Part shown: positions 31,831 to 44,812 of the stretch, piece by piece
Position numbering within the stretch: the stretch's first letter is position 1
How the letters are laid out: every line of letters begins with the position of its first letter
NCBI GenBank assembly: GCA_012295275.1
Contig: CM022665.1
Location: 28,732,446 to 28,796,445 of the forward strand
Source of the DNA: Chrysomallon squamiferum
Lineage: Eukaryota; Mollusca; Gastropoda; Neomphalida; Peltospiridae
Reading direction: 5' to 3'
DNA: 64,000 nucleotides
Translations under genes and position numbers: made by a program
Notes under the pieces: model-generated
The model's input: the letters and a program-made list of their open reading frames with translations, nothing else
Told to the model about the DNA's origin: nothing
Databases searched by the model: none

Positions 31831-34800
31831 TTTCTTAATATTCGTGGTTAACCTTTTATCCCAGTACTTCCATGGTTTGATGTGGTAAAAACATGGGATA
31901 CTTTTTCTTCTTTTAATTCTTAAAAAAAAAAAAAACACATCTAAAAAACATTCTGTAATTTTTATAGACTTGTTATTGTTAAATAGAGGACATGTAGGCT
32001 ATAAAATCAATTTATTTTATAATGTGATACATGATAAACATTTTTTAAAGATAGCTGTACGTGTAATATAAGCAGTTAACAACATCAGTCTGTCAGTGTT
32101 TGTTATCTGATGTGTATGGTAATTTCTAATCTTTCACTGTAAGAAAATAAATGATTTATACATACCAAGTATATATTGTGTATTTGTTCATATATATGTA
32201 TGTGCATGTGTCTTACTGTACTTGTCTGTTCATGTGTATTCATGCATTCTGCGTGTGTGTGTGTGTGTGTGTGTGTTTACATAATTATATACTTCTAGTA
32301 TGAGTGATTAAAAACTAATTTAGATTTTGAAAGGTTATGTCAATTCATAATTTATAATGTAGATAATAATGATATGCAAAATGTACTTTTCAATATATTT
32401 TAGATATTGAAAAAAGAAAAGGAAATATTAAACTGTTAAAAAAAAAAAAAAAAGATTTATAATCAAGTTAAATATTGTTAGTGTGATTGTATGGCCCCAG
32501 CTGCAAAGACTAATTTTGTTTGGTAGCCTCTTAATTATGTGTATCGGTGTAAAAATTGTCATTGCATGTTGAACTCTACTTGTTGAAGATTCTTGAGTAA
32601 TAGTAACAATATATTAACAACATACTTTAATCTCTTAATGTTGAATGTGCTAATGACCAAAATGGATCAAGCACAGAATTTAGCGACAGTTTTACAATAA
32701 CAAAATCAGTGTTTTGATATAATAAAACATAAATTTAAAAAAGTTATTATTTTAATTAAAAACCAATGAAAAAAAGGTTTGTATATATGCATAATATATG
32801 AAAAATGAATTTCAGTGAAAAAAACAACTTGTAAATGAAATCACAGAAAAAATTCTGAAATAAGAAAACGTATAATAAAAGATGACAGCCACATAATGTG
32901 TCTGTGTTTATATTAAACTGATCAGTTGAAATGTCACTAATCCTAGCATTAATTAGTGTCAGACCAGCAGGAGGAGATGTTAACAAGAAAAAGTAGTCAT
33001 GAAGTTACAATCATGAGTAATCACAGTGATTAATTCATATCCGGGACACTATCTAACTGCAGTTAGGATTGTTTACAAAACATTTAATTTCTATATTATT
33101 TTTATTTTTTATTTTTTTACTTTGTCTGATTGTTATTTAAAATAATATGGAAGAGTATTAAAATAGTTTTACTTGCCCAAGTCATAACATATTAACAGTG
33201 TTTCTGTAGACCTTGTTTAACTAAAAATAATGTAATATTTTTAATTTAATTTAATTTAATTTTTGCTTACAAGATTTTTACATAAGCAGTTATATTTAGA
33301 ATATTTGCACATAACATTAGAATTTCATATGTGTGTATTAAGAGTTACATTTGTGAAAAGAATGACATGACTTTGTTTGTTAAATGTGTAACAAAAGCTA
33401 TATTTAGTCTAATGGCACACCTGTTTATTTTTTTTGGAATATCATAGGACTTCTTTGGCACCTGTAACATCAAGGTGAAACACTTGACCAAGATCCATTA
33501 AACCATATGTAATATCTAGCATATAGGTCTTGAAACATAACCTAAAACATTTATGTAATAGCAGTGTCAAAATTCACCCTATATTAGTTGAAAGGTGTGT
33601 GTATGTGTGTGTGTGCATGCATGTATGTGTGCATGTGTCCATGTGTGCTGTACAGGTATTTGAGCCTGTTATTTATAAACTAATTTCCAGCAAAGGAATA
33701 TTTTTAATTAGGAAATTCATAAAAAAATTGGTGAATATTATTCAGTGTTTTGGTTTTTGTTTCATGTTGTAAAATAACAATATATGTCATTCTGACAATA
33801 AAGTAAATTACCTATACATTGTAGAAATGTTTTATTATTCCTTTTGTTTATTATTCATAATATTTAGTAGAGGATTAACATTCTGTATGATACCTTAAGT
33901 TCTCTGCAGTATTAATGTAACCAAAAATGTTTACTTACATTACTACATGTATTAAAAACTAAGTGGAGATAACTCTTTAACAACTAGGAGAAATTTGATA
34001 CTGCTCTAAAAACCTACAAATGACACTGGCAGTTTAATCCCTTCAGAAGTATCATCCTTAAATGTGACTTGCTTAAAATTGGCATTTAATTTACAAGTTT
34101 ATTTAACAAAATAAGTAATTGCTTCATTGATGTAATAATTCTTAAATTAAATTAGCAATTTAATGTACTAATGCATAGATACTATCCTTTATATATAACT
34201 ACAATTCTTAGTTGAAATGGTCCATAATGTTTGTGTAATCACAAATTTATTAAAATTGTATAATGGTGTCAGTTAAAATTAGAAAAGCAAATTATTAATT
34301 AAAATTTGTAATTATTACTCCTGAAAAATCTTGAAAAGATGTATGTGTATGCATGTATTTACCTCTCTGTTATAAAAATAAGGTAATAAAAAGGTAAATG
34401 TACAGTAATACCATAATTTACTCGACATTGGTGTATTTCTCTTTTTTCTCTTTTTTTCTTTTTTTGAATTGGATATTAAAAATAAAATAGATACATAGTT
34501 CTGGGTTACAGCAGAATTTTCAAAATGCTAAAATATCCTAGGGATCATCTACTTTTACTGTTGTTCACATTATTGGCAATTATAGTGATGCCCACATTGG
34601 TAGTGAACAGCTTGAAAGGTAAAAGTTTTTCCAGTTCTTGCATTTCCTGATTCGTTTCATATTTTTCCATTACTCATGCCTCCCCATAAGACAAAGTCAG
34701 ACTATTTGGGTACATATCATCAGCATCTTCACTTCACTTAGTATTGAAAACTGCACACAATAAAAACAATTATATTTTTTTTTATCTGGGTGTGAAGTAA

Positions 34801-37800
34801 CCATTGATTGGTATTTGTTACAGGTAATTGTTTTTCTGGGCCAGTAATTAAATCAAGAAATTAAACCAGCAGATTTAATCAGTTTGAACACCAATTTTTA
34901 TACACATATTACAAGGGTTACCTAAATTCTTGTGGATCTGGGAGGTATGGTTAAGAGAATTCCAGTCTAATTGATTTGTGTAGATACAAAACACATTTAA
35001 CACCCTGATCTGCACAGTATCAGTTATTCAGGATACTAACTTGTTGGAATGAAAATAAAATTTAAAAATGAAATAACGAGTCAAACCATAAGACATTGAT
35101 ATTTTTGATATTTCAGACAAAGGGCAGCCACAGTTCACTCGCCAAAGTAAACATAAAACATTTCAATTTGTTTCCTGGGATATAATGTTTTGGGATGTAT
35201 ATGTTTATAGGAATCAAACCATAAAAAAAATATATTCATGAGTTACATGTCTTTTTACTGAAGATTCACCTGTCTTTCTTTGGGGAGTTGCTTCTCTTTA
35301 TTTGGGGAGTTGCCTGACTAGTTTTTATGCTGATCTTGGTCATGCATGATTGACCCATGTGAAACATTCATTTGTTACAGTGATTCTTGAGGCTAGGCGG
35401 AGAAACTCTTTATTTTGTGGCTTCCAACATTACCTGAATAAAATTGGATTATTCATAAAAAAACACTTGTTGACATATTCATTTATGGATTAAGTTCTTG
35501 TAGCTTTTACCCGCAGCTCTCAAAGTACATTTTTCAATAAATGGGATATGTGCCAGCAATATTTAGATGCATTTATTAATATATTCAGCTGTTGCATATT
35601 CTTATCTCCAGCATGACTTAATGGCCATGTGATGTGTACATGTATGGTTAATATGCACTAAGCATGCAGTGATAGTATGTTAAATGTTGCTATAATTAAG
35701 AACCATGCTGGAATAAATTACAGCAATTAGGAAATTTTAGAAACAATAAAATACACTAATTTGCATTGTGAAGTTTCTAAGGAATAAAATTATACATAAT
35801 GCAGCGTAAAATGTTTGAATATAGCTTGTTTTGCTAAGAAAGAACTGTTTTAAAAAAAAATAATATAACAAAAATATATAATAAATGCATTTAAAAAAAA
35901 AAAATTTGTAAATAAATTAACAAACATCTGTGCATGTGTGTGTGTGTATGTGTCTGGGTGAAATTATACAAAATTTTTGGACACTTTGTCATTAACTGAA
36001 ATTAATAATCGCATTATTTTTAGTGATAAAATATTATCAACTTGGCTTTATACATACATACATACAACAGAGAGAAAGTATAGAGACCTTTGGGTCTCAT
36101 TATGTTAAATTCTCATTCTCAAGGTTACAGTCATGTAAATATTGATTATTAAAAGTAATTAAATACTTAAATACTAGAAATTATAATTAACATACATTAC
36201 CATTGCTTGCATATTGCACAGAACTTGAGGTCACTGTAAACCCGAATTTGTCCATCATATTCTCTGCAAGTCAAAAAGTTGAAAATAAGTTCTAAACATC
36301 TTGTTAAATAACCTGTTTAAAGTTGACCATTGTCCAGCATCCAGCCTTGGACATCATAGAGGATTCACACTGTGAAGAAAGAAAGAATGTGACAAAATTT
36401 GTCTCAAAACAAGTAGCTACACTAACATGTTCTGTATTGCTGGGCTTGTTAAACAAGTTTTTGTTGTGGACTGTAGAGTATTCATTTTGTGATTCACCAT
36501 CTGTGTATTTACCAAAACTGTGTTCCTAATTACAGAGATAAATTTTATCACATTAGCTACACATTAAAGAAAACCACTTTATTGGAATTTAATGTTGTAT
36601 AATTGTGTAAGCAGATAATAGATTTGACTAGAATGTCTCTACATATTTATAATTGTTTGATGGACAGTAACTGTTATATAATTTTTTTTTTTTTTTTTTT
36701 TAATGTGTTTATTTTTTTAAATGAAAGATGGATAATAATTATTTTGATACATTTATATAAACAAATTTAGAATGATTAATAAAAAAGGAGCTGAATTATG
36801 TTTTTTTGTTTGTTAAATTTATATAGATGTTTCATGTGAAAAATAGATGTTTGCAGCACGTCATTCAAATCTGTTTTGTATTTCAGTTCTGACATTTTTA
36901 TAGTCATTTTTACATGTACCTGTCTCTCACCATTTAATTTAAACTGGCTTACTGTTTGTACATTTTAAACTGCTTCCTCAGGTTAACAAATTGAACTGTT
37001 TTGCTTAGATTTATAAATGTGTAATCTGAGTTATCACTGGAATTGTATTATGATACAAGAAACCATCATTTATTACTGCAATTGATGTTGAAGATGTCAG
37101 TGTTGAAATTGGAAAGATAAAGAAGTGTATTTACATGACAGGTAATGTGTTTTGACAGTCAACCTGTACACAGCTATCAAAGCTTGACAATCAGACCGTT
37201 TTCTCAAATATTTTATTACACTTCAGCTCTAGAGTGAAGGAGATGTTATCAAAACATTAAAAATTTCAGTTCAGAGGTTCGGAGTATCATCTTCATCTTC
37301 TCTTTTTTAAATTCTGTATTTTTCATTTTTTTTGTTATTTGTTTGTTATTATTTTGACTACATTGTGTAGGCTGCTGTAAGACCTTCATGACCGTGTCCC
37401 ATGAAGAAGAAAAACAAGCTTATTTCACATACATGTGCACAGTGAAGCCATATGAATTGAAAGGTTGGCAGTGACAACTGGTTGGCACACTTGTGCATTT
37501 GCCGGATAATACTTAGTCTTTTGACTTACACTTGAATTCACAGAAATATTCAGTTAGGAATGAGTAACTGTAAAGATGAGGGTCTGTCGAATATTATTTC
37601 TTTAGTGAAATGGATGTGGTGCGAGAAAAAGCACGGGACATAATTTCGAAGCTTCAAACTAAATACGGAGTACAAACAAAAACACTTGTTGGACCAGTCA
37701 AACGTTTTGTACAGGTAAGTTATTTATACCTGTTTACTGGTAGTATCAAGGAGTGAATTTTAAAATTATTTATTTAATTTAATTTAAAAAAAAAAAAATA

Positions 37801-39789
37801 TTTATTTTAAAAAGGTGCATTTTAAAATAATTATTTATACTAGGTAATCAATCATATATGCCACATTACTGAAACAGATTCAATTTCTCACACTAAGATA
37901 TCTTTCCCTTTTAATGACATCCAAATTGGTAGGGGTTGTGAAGACCTCAAATTAAATTTTTACATGTCCAAGCTCCCCATGTTACTGTTAAGGTCCATTA
38001 ATTTTATTTTTATCTTTATCGTCTTCCTTAATCAAATCTTTCATGGGGTCAGGAATAATTTTTATAGCTAATAACACACTGGTGTGCTGTGATCCAGCAA
38101 CTGGACTAAAAGGGTGGACATGGGTACATACTGGTTCAGCTTGATTTTCATGAGGCTAAGATTACAAATGAGTATAGAGAACATATGAGTGAGCTATTTA
38201 TAATGATAGAGTATGGCTTCTGAAGTGACTGAACTCAACTGAATGATTCCCAAATACTTATCAATCAGCTGGTGGCATTTGTCCACATCTAAACAAGTTT
38301 TTAATCAAAAGAGATGTACCTAGAAGAGCCATGTACCAGTATACCAGTGTTTTCCATGTCACACTGACCCACGTGAATACCCTGTCATATAGCACTGTAT
38401 CATCACTAGGCTGGATGTCCTATACTTGCCTCATTGTTAATGTGATACTTTATATTCAGAAAGAAGAGACACTTCGGTTATAAGTTAAATGATGGATAAT
38501 ATCTTGACAGCTATACAGGGCAGGGTAATTTAAAATATCTTGATGTCACATCAGGTGGCATCACTATACTCTTAACAGCATCAGGGTCACAAGTGAGATT
38601 ATCTTTTCTCGTTCTCCATTGTCAAAAACAAGAATGTTATCTCTATTGACAATGGCCACAAAGGGTTAAAGTGACATATCTAAGGTGTAAGATACATTGA
38701 CAACACATTATGTTAATTATGTTTTCACTTTGCTAGCTTAACAAAATTAGTGTGGGAAAAGATTTTTTTTTTTTTTTTTCTTTTTTTTTTTTTTTTTGAA
38801 ACCAAAAAAAAAAAAAAAAAAAATAGTCAATGGTTTGAATAACAGTATTGAATTTCTGTGAGCTGTGTTTTTAAAATTTTAATCTATTAATGACTGGCAG
38901 TTATGTCTTTTTAAATTAACCATTACCACATTTTAATATTACTTTTACTTTCACCAGAAATCTGTTAGTATGTTCTCATATTTGTTAAGGGTCCATTGTA
39001 AGTAATATAATGAAAGATGCTTTTACTATTAATGGCATCTGTATGCTTTTAAAAATACAAATGCATATTAATTTACAACTAAGGGAATCACAGCTGATGA
39101 ATAACTATCTCTCAAAAAATTACTTGAATTTAAATTACTAAGTATAAATTCAGCAATATAGAGACATGTTCCATTTTCTGTGGATGGACGGTACACTTTT
39201 AAGTGGAAATTAATCTTCAATACTTTGTAAATTAACTGTGTATATTGACCTTGTTTTGTAGTATCATCTTCACAAATATTTTATCACAAATATCTACAAA
39301 CTGTAACACTGTAATTCTATTTTGAATCCACAGTGCTAATATTTATTATCTAAATGTTTGTGCAATACTGAAGGATAATTTCATTTTGATTAAAACAAAT
39401 GTAAGAAAGGAATTAGTTAAAAACAGACATATAAAATAGAATTTCTCTTATTCAGGTTAAAGAGATTGGAAAAAAAAATTGCTTTAGTCTACATTCTCTA
39501 TTGCTGATTTCTAGTGTGCATTTTAAGACAAATATATGTTAGCATTAAAAAGGCAATACAGATTTTATGTACATCTAACAGGATTTTATTTTATGTATTG
39601 TCATATTACAAAGGTGTTGGGTTGCATAATAAAATGGAAGACTGGATTTTTATGATCACTGTTGCAAGCATTACAGTAATACTGTCTAAACAGACATTGA
39701 TAAAACTAGTTGTCACCAGATGAATGGAAGTAATCATGGTTTTAAGCAGAAAAACCATTCAAATAATTGTAAAATTATTTCAGCATTGT

Positions 39790-39822
<33 letters not shown>

Positions 39823-42800
39823 TTCAGTACTATTAATTTTACAGATATAACCATTGAAAGTTTACTTTTATACTCCAGGATTAAACAAACCACCTATCTT
39901 TGTAACAATGGAATATGTTGTCTGTACAAGAGAGTATCCTGGAAATTTAGAAATAGAAGTGGTTAGCTCTGATCAGGTGATGGGATATGGACATAAGCCC
40001 CCTCCAGTCCAAAAATGCTCAGGTGGACAAAAGCCCCATAGATAAATGCAAATTAGGACAAAAGCCACCCCCCACACTTCAGCCTAAACAAAACATTCTG
40101 CCATTGTTTAGTGTTTAATTATCAAAATCATGGAATTTATGAAACTAGTTAGTTGCTCAAGTAAATTGTGTGTGATTAGGTTTAATAACTGACTAACTTT
40201 AAAAGTAATCCACATAATTAGCACACAAGTCTCATAGAACAGCTTAGAAAATAAGAAATGATTTTGTCAGGAAGGTTCAGTATCCAGTGATATCTGGAGT
40301 GGCACTTTTCCTATCCTGCTTTTTCACTGGGGGGGTGGCCTTTTGTGTTACATTGCATATCCATTAGGGTGGGGGGCATTTGTCCGCCTTTTCATTTTTG
40401 GACTGGAAGGGACTTAAGTTATACATCTGCCTGTGATGAGATTTGACGCTAGTATGTGCCAGTATTAAAGCCAAAGATGTTGCTACTGTGCCACCATACT
40501 AATACTCATAATAAATGTATCCTGTTATTGGATACGACTTGTACAGTAGCCACTTAACAAGCCCCATACAAATATTTCTGCCTAAGATTTCAGAAAATTG
40601 GGGTATTACACAGGTCTGCAACATCATGTATTTAGTAGGGACTGTGTAGTTTTTTCTTGATTCCAGTTGAGAAGTACTGGGATAGCTGGACAGTAATCCG
40701 ATGGGATCTGTGAGATACCTGTATGATTTGTACTTATGAGGGGCTTGTAAAGGACTCGCATAGATACTGTAAGGTTATTTTAGAAATGATACAGGGGTAT
40801 GATATCTGGGCTTAAGGCCAGCAAAGATTTCTACAACACATTGGGAACTTCTAACTGTGCTAAATGCTGCCAGTGTATCCTATGGCAAGGACAGAACACT
40901 AAGGTGGCTGCAGGATAGCCATCATTGGATTTTGGAGTTAATCCCTGAAATTTTGGCCCATATGGGCACTTCATCCTGAAGCAGTGAATGTGTGACTCGG
41001 TCACAAGGCAGACCTTTTACTTAACTTGATAATCTCATTATACAAGACAGTCTAAAAGAACACATCTGTGATACATGTGACATAATCCCAATTATAAATA
41101 ACAATTTTCAACAGAAATATTTATTGGATGCTGTGCATTATACTGAATGTTAAATTTAACATTCAGTATAAAGGACAGCTTCAGTAATTATTTCTGATGC
41201 TGAAAATCGTTATTTCATAGCTGGGATTATGTCACATGCAATAAAATAAATAAGAAACGGGGGAAAAACATGCACATGAGAATAGTTCAAAATGGGAATG
41301 AGAATAATGGTATAACAGATAAGTGACAGTAAATTAAAACCTGAAGCAGAGACTCACATCTGAGGAAAGAGGTACATCATTGTGATGAAACGAATTTCAT
41401 TATTAAAACAAACACTGGTCTGCGAAAAATAAGTTGCTTTTCCTTGATACATGTATAAGCAGTTTAAAAGAAGAAGAAAGAAATGTCATTTTAAAAAGAA
41501 TTGGAAATCTAATGATTCCTACAAAATGATGAAAAAAAAAAATACTTGTAAAAATATTTGTGAAAATTGTAATCCTTTGTTATCTTGCTTTAATATAACA
41601 TAAATATGAAATGCATTACAGAGTTTTCTGTCTTTTTTGTTGTTAGGCTATTTTTTTTTTTTTTTTTTTTAAACTTTATTGATTCTATCTTGGAGCATAT
41701 ATGGTGATTATCTCACTGAGTTGCTCTCTTTTTAAATATTTTGCACATGTTGGCTTTCACCCATTGAACCATGTCCTGATTAATCTGGGCCCACAGTAAA
41801 TACAGTATCCATTCATCTGTCTGTCCTTCCATTTAGTAAAATCAGATATACAAACTAAAAGTATGTATTTTTTGTTTGCTGCATTTAACTAACTTTATTG
41901 AGAGGTGATTTTTGTATATACAGAAAAGTATTAAATTATATTTTGGGTTCACATACTCAACATTTTTTCTGTGTGATTACAATAACTTTTTCTTTTTTTG
42001 TTTTCAATGAAATTGTATAATGCAGACATTTCTTTCCATAAGAAAATTGATTTCACCATATGTTACAAGAGTGTTGTGTGTATTTATTGTTATTTGTCAC
42101 AGCAGATGGGTTTCTGTGCAAAATATGCAAAATATTTGTGATTCTGTTCTGACACAGACATGATTTGAAAGTATCTGTGTTTTAAGTTGAAGATGGAAAC
42201 CAAGTCACTGGATGTTTCTTTCATGAAAATAACTTTCATTTATAACTGAATATTCAAGTGATATTAAGTGTCTATTGATTTTTATTGTACGTGTGTGATT
42301 ATAAACTAGGTGTTCTGTTTTCAAACTTCTAATTCAAGATCAGATGTTAACGTGACTCTTTTCAGTGGTTTCAGTGTACAAGAACTGACATACCTATCAA
42401 AATTTCTATTCAGACATTAATTGAATGGACACGTTACAGTCATGTTATCAAGCAATCGGATAGTTGTAAAACTCAACACAGTTAAGGTAATATTTCCTTT
42501 TTAAGTCTTTGTGTAATTCAGGTGAGACAGGTGCCACTTGATGTTTGATTCCAATTTTTTTTCATTTATTACCATCTATATGATTTAAATCAATTTGTAT
42601 CACCTTGTATTCATTCTAGTAAAATTCCATTAATTCACATTGTTGTTCAAAAATATCTTCATTACTAAGTGAATGGCAGAACATAGCAAAATAATATTGA
42701 AATACGAGAAAAATATTTGTAATGCACTACTCCGTATCTGATTACATGGGACAACACCTGCTTGTAAGACTCTCATTCAGTAATAATTATGTGCTTGACA

Positions 42801-44751
42801 CTGGCAAAACACATGTCAGAGAGTGTCAAAATAACTCTCCATGTGTTTTCAACCAACAAATAAACTTTCAATTATCACAATTACAGGAAAACCACTGTTC
42901 ATGAATAGGGCTGTCTCTGTCACAGTGGTTTTTGCATTATGTTGTATCATGGGAACAATACTACACCAGTTGCACCTTAGTTTAAAAAGGGATGGGTTTG
43001 TGTATGATATGCTGTGAGACTGTATGACTTTAATCGGTGTGTGTTGGCCAGAGTGCAATGTTTGTGTATAATCTATGTATACAACTGATTTATAATAATG
43101 ACTACTTCGTGCTCCTTTTTACTATTATTTTTAAAAATGTGTGGGACAGGCTCTGTGACAGTTTACATTCAATTCATGCCTTGACTGTTTTACAGTATGG
43201 ATATTCTGTCTATGCACAATTCATTTTAATCATAGTACTGCTAGAGGGCTATTGTCCCAGACTGCACTGGATGGACATTTAATAATAAGTTGTGAGTCCA
43301 GACTCGGCACTACTGCTACTGTCTGGAAACCAGACATTAGTAGTTTTCTGTAAGTAGACTAACTCATTGGAGCATTTCGGGTCAGGGGGACAAAAGGCTT
43401 ATAAGGCAGACCACTTAAAATAAAGAGCCAGACAACTGCCGGCTGACATTAAGAGACAATCACTGCTCAGGGTGTCTGAGGACATAACGCTGCTGGAGAT
43501 TACTGAGTGTAGTTGGTTAAAATGCTCATGCAGGTCCAGTTTGTGTTTTACCTGGCGGAAAAGATACCTGCAGTGAGTCTTCCTTTTAAGTTACAGGTGA
43601 GTCTTGTAACATCACGTTTATTGGCCATTCACTGTGCTTTTTATTAGAAGGAATTTATTTATTTATTTATTAATTTTATTTATTTATTTATTTATTTATA
43701 TATCAAGACAGATTATCCAAGCTTGAATGATGATAGTATATTTGAAATTTGTAGGTATATCAAAAGAAAATTCAGATAGTTGATAGGCCATTAGTATAAA
43801 TAAAAAATAAAATAGTAAAAATTGTTGTATTTACTTGATAATGTAATAAGAATTTTAAGGTGTGTACAGTTATATATTGTTATATATACCAAATCACAAT
43901 TTAACAAAATTTATTTACTCTGTTACTTTTGCTGAAAACTAAAGATAAAACGATTTTTAAAAGATATAAAAATTGAATGTTTAAATCTTTGAAATATATC
44001 ATCATCTTATAATGCAGTATACATATATATATATTAGTACATTTTGTAGAATTTGTGTCTCCAGTGGGTGTATATATATGTTTGTGTATTTCTGAGTTGG
44101 TTTTTCCATGTGTTTTATTAGTAATATTACATCTGTAAGTCTTTTTAGTATTTTCATTGACAAGACAACTGAAAGTAAGAAGATATTTCTGATTTTTCTT
44201 CTACTCTTCACATTTTCTTTAATTACATTACATCTCAGATCATGGCAGAAGTAACAACAGATTTCTTATACTCATGTCTATGATGAGATACATATCAGGT
44301 TAACAGCTATCTATATTGTCTGTGATATTGACTTTAACACTGTCTTGATGATACCTGTCATAGATAATCTAGCAACTCAAACAAAAAAGCTGACAAAACT
44401 AAGTAATATAAGGCTGGTTTGTAAACTCATTTTAACAATAACTTGTAGGTGTCAACTCTTAACAAAAGTAAAAGATTGCACCTTTCTTTTTTTTCCCCTC
44501 TTTATTTGTTCAGAATTTCCTGGCTTGTTTTAAATGTCTATCAGGTTTATTCTTTTTACCTGCATTTTGGTTTTTAACTAGCTTTAATATTTTAAAGGTT
44601 GTTAGAAATTAACAGTGCTTCATTTTCTTCCTAATGTCTTTCTTTTTTTGATCATTGGAATAGGCACTAGTTATCATATTCTTATGTGTATGTGTTTACA
44701 GGTTTGTATGTCTGAATTAATGAGTAAGTGTTGACTGTGTGACTATGAAAA

Positions 44752-44812
<61 letters not shown>

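Noticed and set aside
36323-36529. 68-codon plus-strand frame
   Set aside because: No splice sites of matching phase, no domain and no CpG or compositional rise; within CEP170 intron 1.
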